Counted from the first letter of the stretch, positions 1 through 7,489 are shown. The stretch is DNA of 19,501 bases from Euryarchaeota archaeon UBA258 (GCA_002502605.1 DAPR01000060.1:1532-21032); one strand, 5' to 3'. The notes: a model not told the origin generated them from the letters alone. Program-made: numbers and translations.

Positions 1-548
1 GATTCAAAAGCGCCTTGGTCGGCGTGGCGAAAACGTCCGGTGTCGGTGATCAATCCTGCCAGAAGCATTTTCCTCACGACATCGGAACGAGATTGTGGTG
101 AAAATTCGAGCAAATACTTGTCAATAATTTGGGTGGTTGCCCTCACATTCCAACGAAGACTCATGTCGTGTTGGCCAAGAACCCAATCTGAGGTGGCGTG
201 GTGGTCGATGATGCACACTGGGACTCCCGCGGGCAGTTCAACTCCAACCTGTCCAGGGGCGGCAGCATCAACGATGATGAGGCCACCAATCGCAGCAGGC
301 CATGATGTGTGCTCTGATGCAATCTTTCGGAACGGAGCATGGAGTTGTTCCACGACCCTTTTTGCAGTTCTGCCCAAGTGGACGCCACATGCCATCAAGT
401 TAGGTTGCGACGACGCAAGGGCGATGGCAGATCCCACCGTATCCATGTCTCCATTCTTTCCTGTTAACACGGGTACAGGGCCACGTTCACATGCAGCGCT
501 CAGCCACTCGTGAAAGGCGTGAAGATCATTGGAATCCACTGTGGACAT
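1..548 (-). CDS. DHH-family phosphoesterase (partial, C-terminus beyond left edge)
   Basis: Reading frame from ATG at 548 stays open to the left edge; 182 residues are visible. DHH-family metal-binding motifs appear in order: GDMDTVGSA (about residue 32, motif I), IVDAAAPG (motif II), IIDHHAT (motif III, the DHH signature) and GLITDTGRFRHAD (motif IV). The family hydrolyses phosphodiester or phosphoanhydride bonds with Mn2+ (RecJ, NrnA, archaeal nano-RNases); the exact substrate cannot be read here because the C-terminal DHHA1 domain lies outside the window. The start lies 2 bp after the pfdB stop (TGA AC ATG), so it is the visible distal gene of the exosome superoperon. An oligoribonuclease role would suit that context, but this is inference. 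Confidence 0.88.
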   Translation of the reverse strand, partial: MSTVDSNDLHAFHEWLSAACERGPVPVLTGKNGDMDTVGSAIALASSQPNLMACGVHLGRTAKRVVEQLHAPFRKIASEHTSWPAAIGGLIIVDAAAPGQVGVELPAGVPVCIIDHHATSDWVLGQHDMSLRWNVRATTQIIDKYLLEFSPQSRSDVVRKMLLAGLITDTGRFRHADQGAFE

Positions 549-550
549 GT

Positions 551-865
551 TCACTCAGATCCTTTCAGAACAGCTTGCAACTGCTCATAAGTTGCCATTA
601 ATTGTGCTTCCCTTTCTGTAAATCGGGTCAAATGTTCGTTCAGGGTAGCAAGAGTTTGCTGAAGTTCTTCCAAAAGGGCCTTCCGATCCGAGACTTCAAC
701 CAAGACACCGCCCATTTGCTGGTGGAGGGCAAGATGGTCTGGTTGATTGCGAACCGAGTCAACAGTGGTCTCGAGTTCAACCACTTGGGCTCTAAGATTA
801 GCGACTTGTTGACGCGCTGCTTGTACTTCGCCGACCACGGCTTGGAGTTGTTCCATGCTGTCCAT
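551..865 (-). CDS. pfdB: Prefoldin subunit beta
   Basis: 104 residues, almost entirely two long amphipathic coiled-coil helices (about 2-45 and 60-100) joined by a short hydrophobic beta-hairpin segment around MGGVLVEV. This is the layout of prefoldin beta, the cytosolic jellyfish-shaped co-chaperone (alpha2 beta4) that delivers unfolded proteins to the thermosome. ATG at 865 is supported by GAGGTGA about 6 nt upstream, a Shine-Dalgarno that overlaps the pcc1 stop codon, so the two genes are probably translationally coupled. The position in the cluster (after L37Ae and Pcc1) matches other archaea. Length is slightly below the usual 110-120 residues. Confidence 0.9.
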   Translation of the reverse strand: MDSMEQLQAVVGEVQAARQQVANLRAQVVELETTVDSVRNQPDHLALHQQMGGVLVEVSDRKALLEELQQTLATLNEHLTRFTEREAQLMATYEQLQAVLKGSE

Positions 866-874
866 AGTTTCACC

Positions 875-1150
875 TCAATCGTTGGCCTTAGATGAATCCT
901 CGCCTTGTGAGGGGTTGCCCAAAACGCCAAGCAATGAATCGACGGCGATGAGGCCTCGCACCCGAGTGTTCCACATAGCTCGCAAATCCTTTGCTTTGGA
1001 TTCATTCAACGAGAATGAAAAAGAAGTGGATTCGGTGTGCCAGTGAACACGCTCATCAGTGGCTAAGGCGTTCGCTAGTGCTTTGGTGTTTGAGTCACTG
1101 CTTGACTTCACTTCAAGAGTGAGGCGCCAGGTCGTCGTCACGGTGATCAC
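875..1150 (-). CDS. pcc1: KEOPS complex subunit Pcc1
   Basis: 91 residues starting with GTG; an in-frame TGA two codons upstream excludes a longer form. Pcc1 is the small dimerising KEOPS subunit that bridges Kae1 dimers during N6-threonylcarbamoyladenosine (t6A) formation on tRNA position 37. The sequence fits the family: a beta-alpha-beta-beta-alpha pattern with an N-terminal strand (TTTWRLTLEV), a helix with KALANALATD, a strand pair around SFSFSL and the closing helix containing LRAMWNTRVRGLIAVDSLL. The C-terminal about 15 residues are polar and probably disordered. Identification rests on this pattern plus the cluster position between rpl37ae and pfdB; sequence signal alone is weak in this short family. 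Confidence 0.75.
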   Translation of the reverse strand: MITVTTTWRLTLEVKSSSDSNTKALANALATDERVHWHTESTSFSFSLNESKAKDLRAMWNTRVRGLIAVDSLLGVLGNPSQGEDSSKAND

Positions 1151-1165
1151 CGCTCAAGTGCAGAA

Positions 1166-1525
1166 TCACTCTTCTTCAGAGATTTCGCCAGCCGCCATTG
1201 CACGCTCGTAATCCATTGCTGCTTGTTGGGCAATGTACGCCATGTCTGCGGTTGTTGCGCCCTCAATGGAGCGTCGTAGAATTCTGTTGTTTGCGTCAGA
1301 GGCACGGGTGAATGGTTCCCAAGCGCCACCAGCGAATGTGTGCCCACACTTGCCGCAGGCCCAAATGCCGACTGACTTGCGTGTCACCTTGCGGTATTGA
1401 CAAACTGGGCATGTGTACTTGGCATTTTTCTTTGCCAATGCTGATCCTGCGTTGCGTCGAACGGAAACACCATATCGTGCTCCAAATCGTGCTGTTGCGC
1501 CTGCTTTCTGTGTTCGCTTTGCCAA
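1166..1525 (-). CDS. rpl37ae: Ribosomal protein L37Ae (eL43), TTG start
   Basis: 119 residues of 50S ribosomal protein eL43. A four-cysteine zinc ribbon (Cys39, Cys42, Cys57, Cys60; CPVC and CGKC) sits behind a basic N-terminus containing RFGARYG, both typical of the family. No ATG is available at the expected place. TTG at 1525 is directly adjacent to the rrp42 stop (TGA TTG) and is preceded by GGAGGGG with a 6-nt spacer, so a TTG start is well supported. The family usually ends shortly after the zinc ribbon and the GGAW motif (about 80-95 residues); here about 40 further residues follow, helical and ending in acidic EISEEE, making an unusual C-terminal extension. Confidence 0.93.
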   Translation of the reverse strand: MAKRTQKAGATARFGARYGVSVRRNAGSALAKKNAKYTCPVCQYRKVTRKSVGIWACGKCGHTFAGGAWEPFTRASDANNRILRRSIEGATTADMAYIAQQAAMDYERAMAAGEISEEE

Positions 1526-2311
1526 TCAGTTCCCCTCCTGGTTTGCAACGAGTTTTCGCAGTTCGGTGCATCGTAGATGCGCCACTTCGAAGATCTCGGC
1601 AAATTCTGCGGGCGTGAATACCCCTCTTAATCCCTTTTGCAAGGAATGGAGGTGGCCTTCGTCACCTAGAGTGATGTGGATGCGCTCATCGCCACCCAAT
1701 TCTTCCTCTTCAGATGGATCGTAGATGTAGCGTCCACCAACGCGAGTGAAGGAGGACATAATTGGTGTACCATTGACCTTTAGTGTGTAGTCTTCGCCAA
1801 CGTCGAAACGCTTTGCTGGGACCACTGCAGTGCGGAGTGCAGCGATGGCTGCAAGTCCACATGCATCGAAGATGTTTCCACCGTCTGAAAGAACGTGGAT
1901 GTCAATCATAACGCCCCAGACCTTTTCGCCGGGAACAATGCATAGGCTTTCCATATCGATGCAGCCCGATTCACGGATGCCACGGTCGACAACACGGCCG
2001 AGTTCGATGGATTGAGGTGATGGTGGTCCTGGCTCATACTTTCGGTGAGCCACAGGCCGTAGTTCAGCTCCACACATGAGGGATCCTTGTGCTGGGCGGT
2101 CTGGCCACGGGGTTCGTAGTTCGAATTTGACACCAGCGTAGACGATGGTGTCGCCCATGACGACCTTTGCAGATCCTTCTGCGTTGTAGAGGCAGTCCGT
2201 TTCGAGGGTGACTTCGCGTCCTTCCCAGCGTCCACGACCGTCGAGGCGAAGGTCATCTTCTGCAAGGCGAGCGAGTTCTTGGCGAAGCAATGTTGGAACG
2301 AGTTCGACCAT
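1526..2311 (-). CDS. rrp42: Exosome complex RNase PH-like subunit Rrp42
   Basis: 261 residues, normal for archaeal Rrp42. RNase PH fold landmarks are the N-terminal LRLDGRGRWEGRE segment, EGSAKVVMGDTIVYAGVKFE, and VMIDIHVLSDGGNIFDAC. Rrp42 alternates with Rrp41 in the hexameric exosome ring; it is catalytically inactive but shapes the RNA path and completes the Rrp41 active site. The start overlaps the rrp41 stop by one base (TGATG) and carries a full GGAGGTGA Shine-Dalgarno at 2318-2325, consistent with equal, coupled expression of the two ring subunits. Confidence 0.97.
   Translation of the reverse strand: MVELVPTLLRQELARLAEDDLRLDGRGRWEGREVTLETDCLYNAEGSAKVVMGDTIVYAGVKFELRTPWPDRPAQGSLMCGAELRPVAHRKYEPGPPSPQSIELGRVVDRGIRESGCIDMESLCIVPGEKVWGVMIDIHVLSDGGNIFDACGLAAIAALRTAVVPAKRFDVGEDYTLKVNGTPIMSSFTRVGGRYIYDPSEEEELGGDERIHITLGDEGHLHSLQKGLRGVFTPAEFAEIFEVAHLRCTELRKLVANQEGN
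1532..1538 (-). promoter_or_regulatory. Shine-Dalgarno site deciding the TTG start of rpl37ae
   Basis: GGAGGGG on the minus strand, inside the end of rrp42, 6 nt before the TTG at 1525. It complements the anti-Shine-Dalgarno CCTCC and is the strongest reason to accept TTG as the real initiator. Confidence 0.7.
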
Positions 2312-3039
2312 CAGTTTTCACCTCCTTCGTATCGGCGCTTAAGCGCATCAACCATGATTTCGTGAATCTCGGCTGCGGCCTTGAAATTGTATTCCATAGC
2401 AAGGTTGAATTCATCTGGTGAGAGGTCTCCATCCATTTGCAGGAATGCGATTTCACCGGTGTTTGGAAGGATTCCAACCGGCAAGTCGGCTTGACCGTAG
2501 TTGTCTTCTGCTTTGTCAAGGTCGAGCACAACAGTGTCTTCGACCTTTCCGGATGCCACACCTACGATGAGGTCACGCATTGGGATACCAGCGTCGGCAA
2601 GAGCAACGGCGGCGGCGGTAATGCCCACGCAACGTGTGCCTGCTTCAGCAGCGAGGATTTCAATTTCAACACGAATTTTCGATCGTGGGTATCGCTCCAC
2701 AAGGACAACAGATTCGAGTGCTTCTGCGGTGACCTTGGAGATTTCACGAGAGCGTCGGTTGTATCCTGGGCGGATTCGGTCGCTGGTCGAGAACGGAGCC
2801 ATGTTGTATCGAACATCAATGACTGCGCGGTCTTGGCGCTGAATCTTTCGAGGGTGTGCTTCCATTGGGCCATAGACTGCAGCAACGGCCACGTTCAATC
2901 CATGGGTCACCATAGCCGAGCCATCTGCAGCGGGTAGGACACCTGCTTCGATTGCGACTGGTCGCATTTCGTCAATTTTTCTTCCGTCGAGCCGTAGCCC
3001 GTCGTCTCGTAGCAGTTGTACATCACCATATCCACCCAT
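2311..3039 (-). CDS. rrp41: Exosome complex catalytic RNase PH subunit Rrp41
   Basis: 242 residues. This is the phosphorolytic 3'-5' exoribonuclease and poly-A-adding subunit of the archaeal exosome. Phosphate- and RNA-binding arginines are present in RPGYNRRSRE (Arg95, Arg96, Arg98), and the catalytic acidic cluster EDNYGQADLP (about 178-187) is intact, unlike in Rrp42. ATG at 3039 is chosen because it overlaps the rrp4 stop in a TGATG arrangement with AGGTGA upstream; a TTG one codon earlier (3042) is possible but less likely. Confidence 0.97.
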   Translation of the reverse strand: MGGYGDVQLLRDDGLRLDGRKIDEMRPVAIEAGVLPAADGSAMVTHGLNVAVAAVYGPMEAHPRKIQRQDRAVIDVRYNMAPFSTSDRIRPGYNRRSREISKVTAEALESVVLVERYPRSKIRVEIEILAAEAGTRCVGITAAAVALADAGIPMRDLIVGVASGKVEDTVVLDLDKAEDNYGQADLPVGILPNTGEIAFLQMDGDLSPDEFNLAMEYNFKAAAEIHEIMVDALKRRYEGGEN

Positions 3040-3734
3040 CAAGCATCACCTTTTTTTGGAGCATTTTGTTCAAGAGCAGACAGTTCTGCTTCGAATGTTG
3101 TTTTGTGGCCAGAGGCCTGTGTAAGAGCCACCGCTTGGCGGGCCCATGCGGTGCCTTCAGCATCGCCATCGATCCAAACACGTCCGTTTTCTCCGATGAT
3201 GATTCTGCTGTCAGAAGCATCCCGTAGGCGTTGAACGGTTGCGTTGCCTTCGCCTCGCAAGCGGTCGATGTGATTGATTGGGACGTTGACAACGGTTCCT
3301 TGGTTAAGGCGTCGCAATCCAACACCTTTCATGGTGAGGACCACGTTGTGGCATTCATCGACTTCTTGAACTCGTGCCAAGACGACGTCGCCAATGCCCA
3401 TGTGTTGTCGGGCTGCCCCAAACTCGACCTTCCAAGGGGCGAGGGACATTGGGAGAAGTCCTTGGAACGGTCCGTTGATGTTCATGAACCAGAGGTTGTT
3501 TCGGACTTCGGCCACGACAGCGACGATAAGGTCGCCAGAACGGGGCATGTAAGCACTGTTGATCGGGTCGACCGACACAGTGTTGTTGAATTCTTTTGTC
3601 CACCCAAGTCGGGTGGCAATGATGGTATCGTTTTGTGCGATTGCACCGCTTCCTACGCGCTTCCCAGCGACTGGCCCGATGGCCATTCCTGGGGTCACGA
3701 GGCGCAGCTCGGCGCCGTTTTGACCGTTGGACAT
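3039..3734 (-). CDS. rrp4: Exosome RNA-binding cap subunit Rrp4
   Basis: 231 residues. Rrp4 caps the exosome ring and recruits A-rich RNA. The layout is an N-terminal beta domain (about 1-60), an S1 domain (about 65-140, with the SGDLIVAVVAEV and IGDVVLARVQEV strands) and a KH domain (about 150-205) with the GXNG-type loop in IIIGENGRVWIDG. The frame stays open upstream, but ATG at 3734 has GGAGA 8 nt before it and starts with the conserved N-terminal LVTPG region, so earlier codons (3770, 3824) are rejected. The 91-bp gap to SBDS is the largest inside the superoperon. Confidence 0.94.
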   Translation of the reverse strand: MSNGQNGAELRLVTPGMAIGPVAGKRVGSGAIAQNDTIIATRLGWTKEFNNTVSVDPINSAYMPRSGDLIVAVVAEVRNNLWFMNINGPFQGLLPMSLAPWKVEFGAARQHMGIGDVVLARVQEVDECHNVVLTMKGVGLRRLNQGTVVNVPINHIDRLRGEGNATVQRLRDASDSRIIIGENGRVWIDGDAEGTAWARQAVALTQASGHKTTFEAELSALEQNAPKKGDA

Positions 3735-3770
3735 TTCTTTCTCTCCATTCTTCGCCACCGACCATCCCAT

Positions 3771-3777
3771 GATAAAG
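3771..3777 (-). promoter_or_regulatory. Weak TATA-like element upstream of rrp4
   Basis: CTTTATC on the minus strand, centred 40 nt before the rrp4 ATG, in the 91-bp spacer 3735-3825. It could give an internal promoter with a leader of about 15 nt. The match to an archaeal TATA box is short and no clear BRE precedes it. Confidence 0.22.
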
Positions 3778-3825
3778 CCGACCCTCAAGCAGACTCTCGG
3801 TTGATGGGTGTTGTTATGATTCAAT

Positions 3826-4512
3826 TCAGAGTTCTTTGACCTCTGTATCCGAAGATTGCCTCATGATTTGGTCAATGAGGTCAGGCTTCATTCCTGCAGG
3901 ACATTCAATGACAGCAGCCCATGAGCCATTTTCTAACCACTGCTCTTTTTGCTGATAGGGTCGAAGGATTCTAGAAACGGAACCGTAAGCAGAGCCTGGA
4001 ACCTTGAAGGCTAGCTTTACCGACTCAAATGAAAGCGGAATCATTGGCTTCAGTTTATCGATTGCCTCCTTGACTTGATCCTCAAGCCGCTTGAACGGGT
4101 CGACCGAATAGCGTGATTCATCGAGGGCGAGTTCAATTCGAGTTTTCGGATGGGGGCTTTTCGTTTTTGGATCGACAGCCTGAACGTGGATTTGGTGGAC
4201 AATCTGTTGCCGCATCCGCTCAACCATTGCCTTTCGTTGTGCTGTTGTCAATTGGATGCTTCCTTTGGTCAGGATTGTTCTCGCTATGGTACGAATATCT
4301 TGGGTGCCAAAGGTGTTTTCGATGGCTTCTGCAGTTGGGCGTTCGCCACCTCGTGCATCATGAAACACTTCGTCCATGGCCATGAAGGCATTGAGATCAA
4401 CAGACTCTGGGTCACTCTTGAAGGCATCAACCAAATCGGGGTTGAGAAGAACTTCGTAGCGTTTTCCACCTTTTTCCATTCGTGCAAGAACGGCGTTGTC
4501 GAGACTCACCAT
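3826..4512 (-). CDS. Ribosome maturation protein SBDS homologue
   Basis: 228 residues, the normal size of archaeal SBDS. SBDS binds the large ribosomal subunit P site and, in eukaryotes, works with an EF-2-like GTPase to release the anti-association factor eIF6. The three-domain pattern is visible: the N-terminal FYSH domain with KGGKRYEVLLNPDLVDAFK, a central helical domain (RTIARTILTKGSIQLT) and the C-terminal ferredoxin-like domain beginning near PMIPLSFESVKLAFKVP. ATG at 4512 has GAGGA about 8 nt upstream; an in-frame TTG at 4566 would add 18 residues without a ribosome site and is rejected. It is encoded between psmA and rrp4, the classic archaeal position. Confidence 0.95.
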   Translation of the reverse strand: MVSLDNAVLARMEKGGKRYEVLLNPDLVDAFKSDPESVDLNAFMAMDEVFHDARGGERPTAEAIENTFGTQDIRTIARTILTKGSIQLTTAQRKAMVERMRQQIVHQIHVQAVDPKTKSPHPKTRIELALDESRYSVDPFKRLEDQVKEAIDKLKPMIPLSFESVKLAFKVPGSAYGSVSRILRPYQQKEQWLENGSWAAVIECPAGMKPDLIDQIMRQSSDTEVKEL

Positions 4513-4533
4513 AGGACTTCCTCGAATCAAGAG

Positions 4534-4548
4534 AGGCTGAGCCAGCCT
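4534..4548 (-). promoter_or_regulatory. Short GC-rich hairpin in the psmA-SBDS spacer
   Basis: AGGCTG, a 3-nt loop and CAGCCT form a perfect 6-bp stem in the 56-bp spacer 4513-4568. In the mRNA it is followed by a pyrimidine-rich CUCUCUUGAUU. It might be a processing or attenuation point that lets psmA be expressed above the exosome genes. Function is inferred only from position. Confidence 0.3.
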
Positions 4549-4568
4549 TTCATGCTGATGGTTCAATT

Positions 4569-5291
4569 TCAGTCATCAAGCGGCTTGAGCCGGTCAATTT
4601 GCTTGTTCACTTCGCCACGGTCGAGCACTCTGTACCCTTCTTTGTCGATGACGGTGACTTCAACAGCTTCACGGTTGAGTTCAGTGTCGTTTGCGGATCG
4701 GAGTGCTTCGAGACCGAGTTTCATTGCTGCGTTGAGTGTGAGGCCTTCTTTCCAGTTGGATTCAAAGTGCTCAATCACGGTGTTGCGGCCGCTGCCGATT
4801 GCACCTGCATGGTAGGATTGGTATGCACCACTTGGGTCCGTTTCGTAGAGATGAATGCCATTGTCGTCGACTCCACCAATCAACAATGCGGTTCCGAACG
4901 GGCGAGAACCTCCATATTGAGTGAAGGATTGTTTGAAGTCACAGATTTTCTTGACCAGCACATCGACAGGAACGGTGTCTGCGTATGTGATTCGGTTCAC
5001 TTGTGATTCAACACGTGCTCGTGCCACAAGTTGGCGAGCATCTGCGACGAGGCCAGAGGTGGCGATGCCAATGTGGTTGTCAATTTTGAACATCTTTTCG
5101 ATGGATTCAGGGATGATTAACCTGCTCACAATGCGCTTGTCACAGACAAGAACAACACCGTCACGGAACTTGAGTCCTGCGGTGGTTGTTCCCCGCTTCA
5201 CGGACTCACGTGCGTATTCAACTTGGAACAATCGTCCGTCTGGGCTAAAGGTGGTGATGCCGTGGTCGTATCCTCTTCCGCTTGGTTGCAT
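4569..5291 (-). CDS. psmA: Proteasome subunit alpha
   Basis: 240 residues. Alpha subunits form the outer rings of the 20S core particle, gate substrate entry and dock the PAN or Cdc48 ATPases. The alpha signature is intact: RGYDHGITTFSPDGRLFQVE at residues 6-25, including the Tyr-Asp gate residues. The pocket lysine for the HbYX tail of the ATPase lies near KMFKIDNHIG, followed by GLVADAR. As expected there is no N-terminal catalytic threonine. ATG at 5291 is preceded by GATGAGGG. This is the first gene of the superoperon. Confidence 0.97.
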   Translation of the reverse strand: MQPSGRGYDHGITTFSPDGRLFQVEYARESVKRGTTTAGLKFRDGVVLVCDKRIVSRLIIPESIEKMFKIDNHIGIATSGLVADARQLVARARVESQVNRITYADTVPVDVLVKKICDFKQSFTQYGGSRPFGTALLIGGVDDNGIHLYETDPSGAYQSYHAGAIGSGRNTVIEHFESNWKEGLTLNAAMKLGLEALRSANDTELNREAVEVTVIDKEGYRVLDRGEVNKQIDRLKPLDD

Positions 5292-5443
5292 TTTAATTCC
5301 CTCATCTTTTCCGTTGAATCGACGCTTTATGAGGATGAGGGTTCTTTCAGTTGAACCGACACCTCGTTGAAAAGGTCGCTAACGACTGCAAGATACCGCC
5401 ACCCATTATGAACCCTCACACGGATTCTCACCCCTAACCTCAT
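5292..5443. promoter_or_regulatory. Divergent promoter region psmA / dph6
   Basis: The 152-bp gap between two divergent genes. For psmA, the minus strand carries CATAAAG (5325-5331) as a TATA-like element and a Shine-Dalgarno within GATGAGGG. For dph6, CATTATGA (5404-5411) lies about 36 nt before the GTG start with no Shine-Dalgarno, which would suit a leaderless or near-leaderless transcript. Both boxes are weak matches. Confidence 0.4.
5299..5341. repeat. 8-bp perfect inverted repeat flanking the psmA TATA-like box
   Basis: CCCTCATC (5299-5306) and GATGAGGG (5334-5341) are exact reverse complements 27 bp apart. On the minus strand the downstream arm contains the psmA Shine-Dalgarno and the upstream arm lies just before the TATA-like CATAAAG. 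It may act as an operator; if transcription starts early enough it could also hide the ribosome site in a hairpin. Confidence 0.4.
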
Positions 5444-6136
5444 GTGAAAGAGCCACGTCCGAGAATCGTGCGAGTTGCAGTCTTATCTTCGGGTGGCAAA
5501 GATTCTGCTGCCGCATGGTGGTGGGCCCAATGCAAAGGCTGGGATGTTGTGGCCTTGGTCACGGTAAACATCACTGGTGGAGACTCATGGATGTTCCAGA
5601 TTCCTGGCACTCACCTTGTGGAACACCAAGCCAAAGTGGCTGGAATTCCATGGATGAATGTGGCGACTCCGGGTGTGCAGGAAGAAGAAATTGACGATCT
5701 ACAAGATGCACTTTCATCCCTTGACATCGATGGAATCGTCAGCGGAGCGCTGCGTTCTGATTATCAGAAATCCCGCTTAGAGCGAATGGCGGAACGGCTG
5801 GGAATTCGCAGTTGGACACCCTTGTGGCACCAAGACAGCCTTCAACACATGCGAGGCCTTGTTGAGCATGGCTTTGAAATCATGATCACCTCCGTGAGCT
5901 GTGAAGGTCTTGATGAATCATGGATTGGAAGTGTACTCACAACAAAGTCGCTTGACCTCTTGGAACAACGCTCCAAAGCCTTCCGCTTCAATGTGGATGG
6001 CGAAGGCGGTGAATACGAAACGCTCGTGGTCGCAGGTCCTCATTTAGGAGGTCGACTGCAGGTACAAGGAACCGTCCAATGGGACGGAACACGCGGAACG
6101 TTTGAGTTCGACGACGTCACAACCGTGAGCGTGTAA
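5444..6136 (+). CDS. dph6: Diphthine--ammonia ligase (Dph6-type ATP pyrophosphatase)
   Basis: 230 residues. Dph6 uses ATP and ammonia to amidate diphthine on elongation factor 2, the last step of diphthamide synthesis, in the cytosol. The PP-loop SSGGKDS (residues 15-21) binds ATP. The family motifs GALRSDYQKSRLERMAERLG (101-120) and GEGGEYETLV (186-195) are intact. Length matches the archaeal family (about 220-230). Start is GTG at 5444; the overlapping ATG at 5442 is out of frame and immediately followed by TGA. A second GTG eight codons downstream, just before VAVLSSGGKDS, is a possible alternative. It converges on purB with a 3-bp gap. Confidence 0.92.
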   Translation: MKEPRPRIVRVAVLSSGGKDSAAAWWWAQCKGWDVVALVTVNITGGDSWMFQIPGTHLVEHQAKVAGIPWMNVATPGVQEEEIDDLQDALSSLDIDGIVSGALRSDYQKSRLERMAERLGIRSWTPLWHQDSLQHMRGLVEHGFEIMITSVSCEGLDESWIGSVLTTKSLDLLEQRSKAFRFNVDGEGGEYETLVVAGPHLGGRLQVQGTVQWDGTRGTFEFDDVTTVSV

Positions 6137-6139
6137 TCT

Positions 6140-7489
6140 TCATTGGATTGCAGCACGAGCCAGAGCCACGCATTCATCAACCAATTCGCCTGAAACACCA
6201 ATGTGATTTGCGGGGTCAAACATGGCTTCGAGTTCTTCGGCACTGAAGGCTGCAGCGATGGCCGGCGTTCTGCTGCAGACATCGATCAGTTCTTCCTTAT
6301 TGGCAACAGCAGCGAAGGAGGCCTCACGAAGAATTTCGTGTGCCTCATCTCTGGGAATCCCATGCTCAACAAGATCGATCATGACTTTTTCAGCCATAAC
6401 GAGCCCTCGTTGTGATTTGATGTTCTCGAGGCATCGCTCAGCATCGACCCACATGTTGGTCAAGACGTCTCGCGTTTTGGCAATCACATCTTCACACAAG
6501 GCAGAACCGTGGGAAAGAGTGAACCGTTCACTGCTTGAATTGGCTAAGTCGCGCTCGTGCCACAAAAGTGCGTTCTCGTAGGTTGGGATGATCATTGAGC
6601 GAACGATTCGTGCGAGGCCTGAGGCGTTTTCAGACTTGATTGGGTTCTTCTTGTGGGCCATTGTTGAGGATCCAACTTGCTTTTCGATATCGAAGCCTTC
6701 TCCCGCTTCTTGGATTTCGGACCGTTGGAGATTTCGTACCTCTTGAAGTATTTTCTCGCATGTTGCTGCGATGTTGGCAAGCCAAGAAACGTATTCGATG
6801 TAACGGTCTCGACCAACAACCTGTGTCGTGGCGAGAGGAACGCCGAGGCCGAGGTGGGTGAGGATAAGGCGTTGGAGTTCACGTGCGTTCTCACCTTGGG
6901 CAGCCCCTGTGCCCACAGCGCCGAGGAATTTCCCGACGGCAATTCGTGGTGTCGCTTCGTCGAGTCGAACAAGTTGTCTTCGCAACTCATCAAGCCAAAC
7001 TGCGGCTTTCAAGCCAAACGTGATTGGCACGGCTGCTTGACCGTGGGTTCGACCGAGCATGACGGTGTCGCGTTCCCGCTCTGCGACATCAGCACATACG
7101 CCGATGAGAAGGCACAATTGTTCTCGAAGCATCACGATGCTGTCGCGCAGTTGGAGGGCCACGGCTGTGTCCACAATATCATTCGAGGTGGCACCAAGAT
7201 GGATGCACCAACCAGCTTCACCAGCCGCTTCCGCCATCGCTTTTGTCAACGCCATGATGTCGTGACGGGTCTCTGCTTCAATTTCTGAAACCCGTTCTTT
7301 GGTGACTGAGGTTGGGTTTGCAATCGATGCGACAATGTCGTAGTCGGCTTTTGAAACTCGACCGAGTTGCATGTGCGCCCAAATCAAGGCTCGTTCGACT
7401 TCGAGTTGTCGTTCATGGCGACCCACTTCGGACCAAATGTGTTTGAATTCTTGGCAGCCATACCGGTAGTCGAGTGGGCAGAAGGACAT
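6140..7489 (-). CDS. purB: Adenylosuccinate lyase
   Basis: 449 residues. The enzyme cleaves SAICAR to AICAR and adenylosuccinate to AMP, each releasing fumarate, in purine synthesis. Fumarase/aspartase superfamily motifs are present: the ETRHDIMA region, LGATSNDIVDTA (about 99-110), GRTHGQ with the catalytic-region His149, and the signature loop GSSTMAHKKNP (273-283; most homologues have Pro where this has Ala). ATG at 7489 is chosen because residues from PLDYRYG onward align with the usual N-terminus. An in-frame ATG at 7534 would add 15 residues; it lies 22 bp from a TATA-like GATAAAAT (7553-7560), so a leaderless longer form is possible. Confidence 0.96.
   Translation of the reverse strand: MSFCPLDYRYGCQEFKHIWSEVGRHERQLEVERALIWAHMQLGRVSKADYDIVASIANPTSVTKERVSEIEAETRHDIMALTKAMAEAAGEAGWCIHLGATSNDIVDTAVALQLRDSIVMLREQLCLLIGVCADVAERERDTVMLGRTHGQAAVPITFGLKAAVWLDELRRQLVRLDEATPRIAVGKFLGAVGTGAAQGENARELQRLILTHLGLGVPLATTQVVGRDRYIEYVSWLANIAATCEKILQEVRNLQRSEIQEAGEGFDIEKQVGSSTMAHKKNPIKSENASGLARIVRSMIIPTYENALLWHERDLANSSSERFTLSHGSALCEDVIAKTRDVLTNMWVDAERCLENIKSQRGLVMAEKVMIDLVEHGIPRDEAHEILREASFAAVANKEELIDVCSRTPAIAAAFSAEELEAMFDPANHIGVSGELVDECVALARAAIQ

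Noticed and set aside
3231..3839. A 202-residue plus-strand frame over rrp4
   Set aside because: Antisense to the S1/KH protein; composition is a reflection of that gene.
4513..4566. N-terminal extension of SBDS from TTG at 4566
   Set aside because: No ribosome site, and homologues begin at the residues encoded from 4512.
4150..4815. A 221-residue plus-strand frame across SBDS and psmA
   Set aside because: It spans the end of one conserved gene and the start of another on the opposite strand, with no domain signal.
6677..7288. A 203-residue plus-strand frame inside purB
   Set aside because: Fully antisense to the conserved adenylosuccinate lyase sequence.
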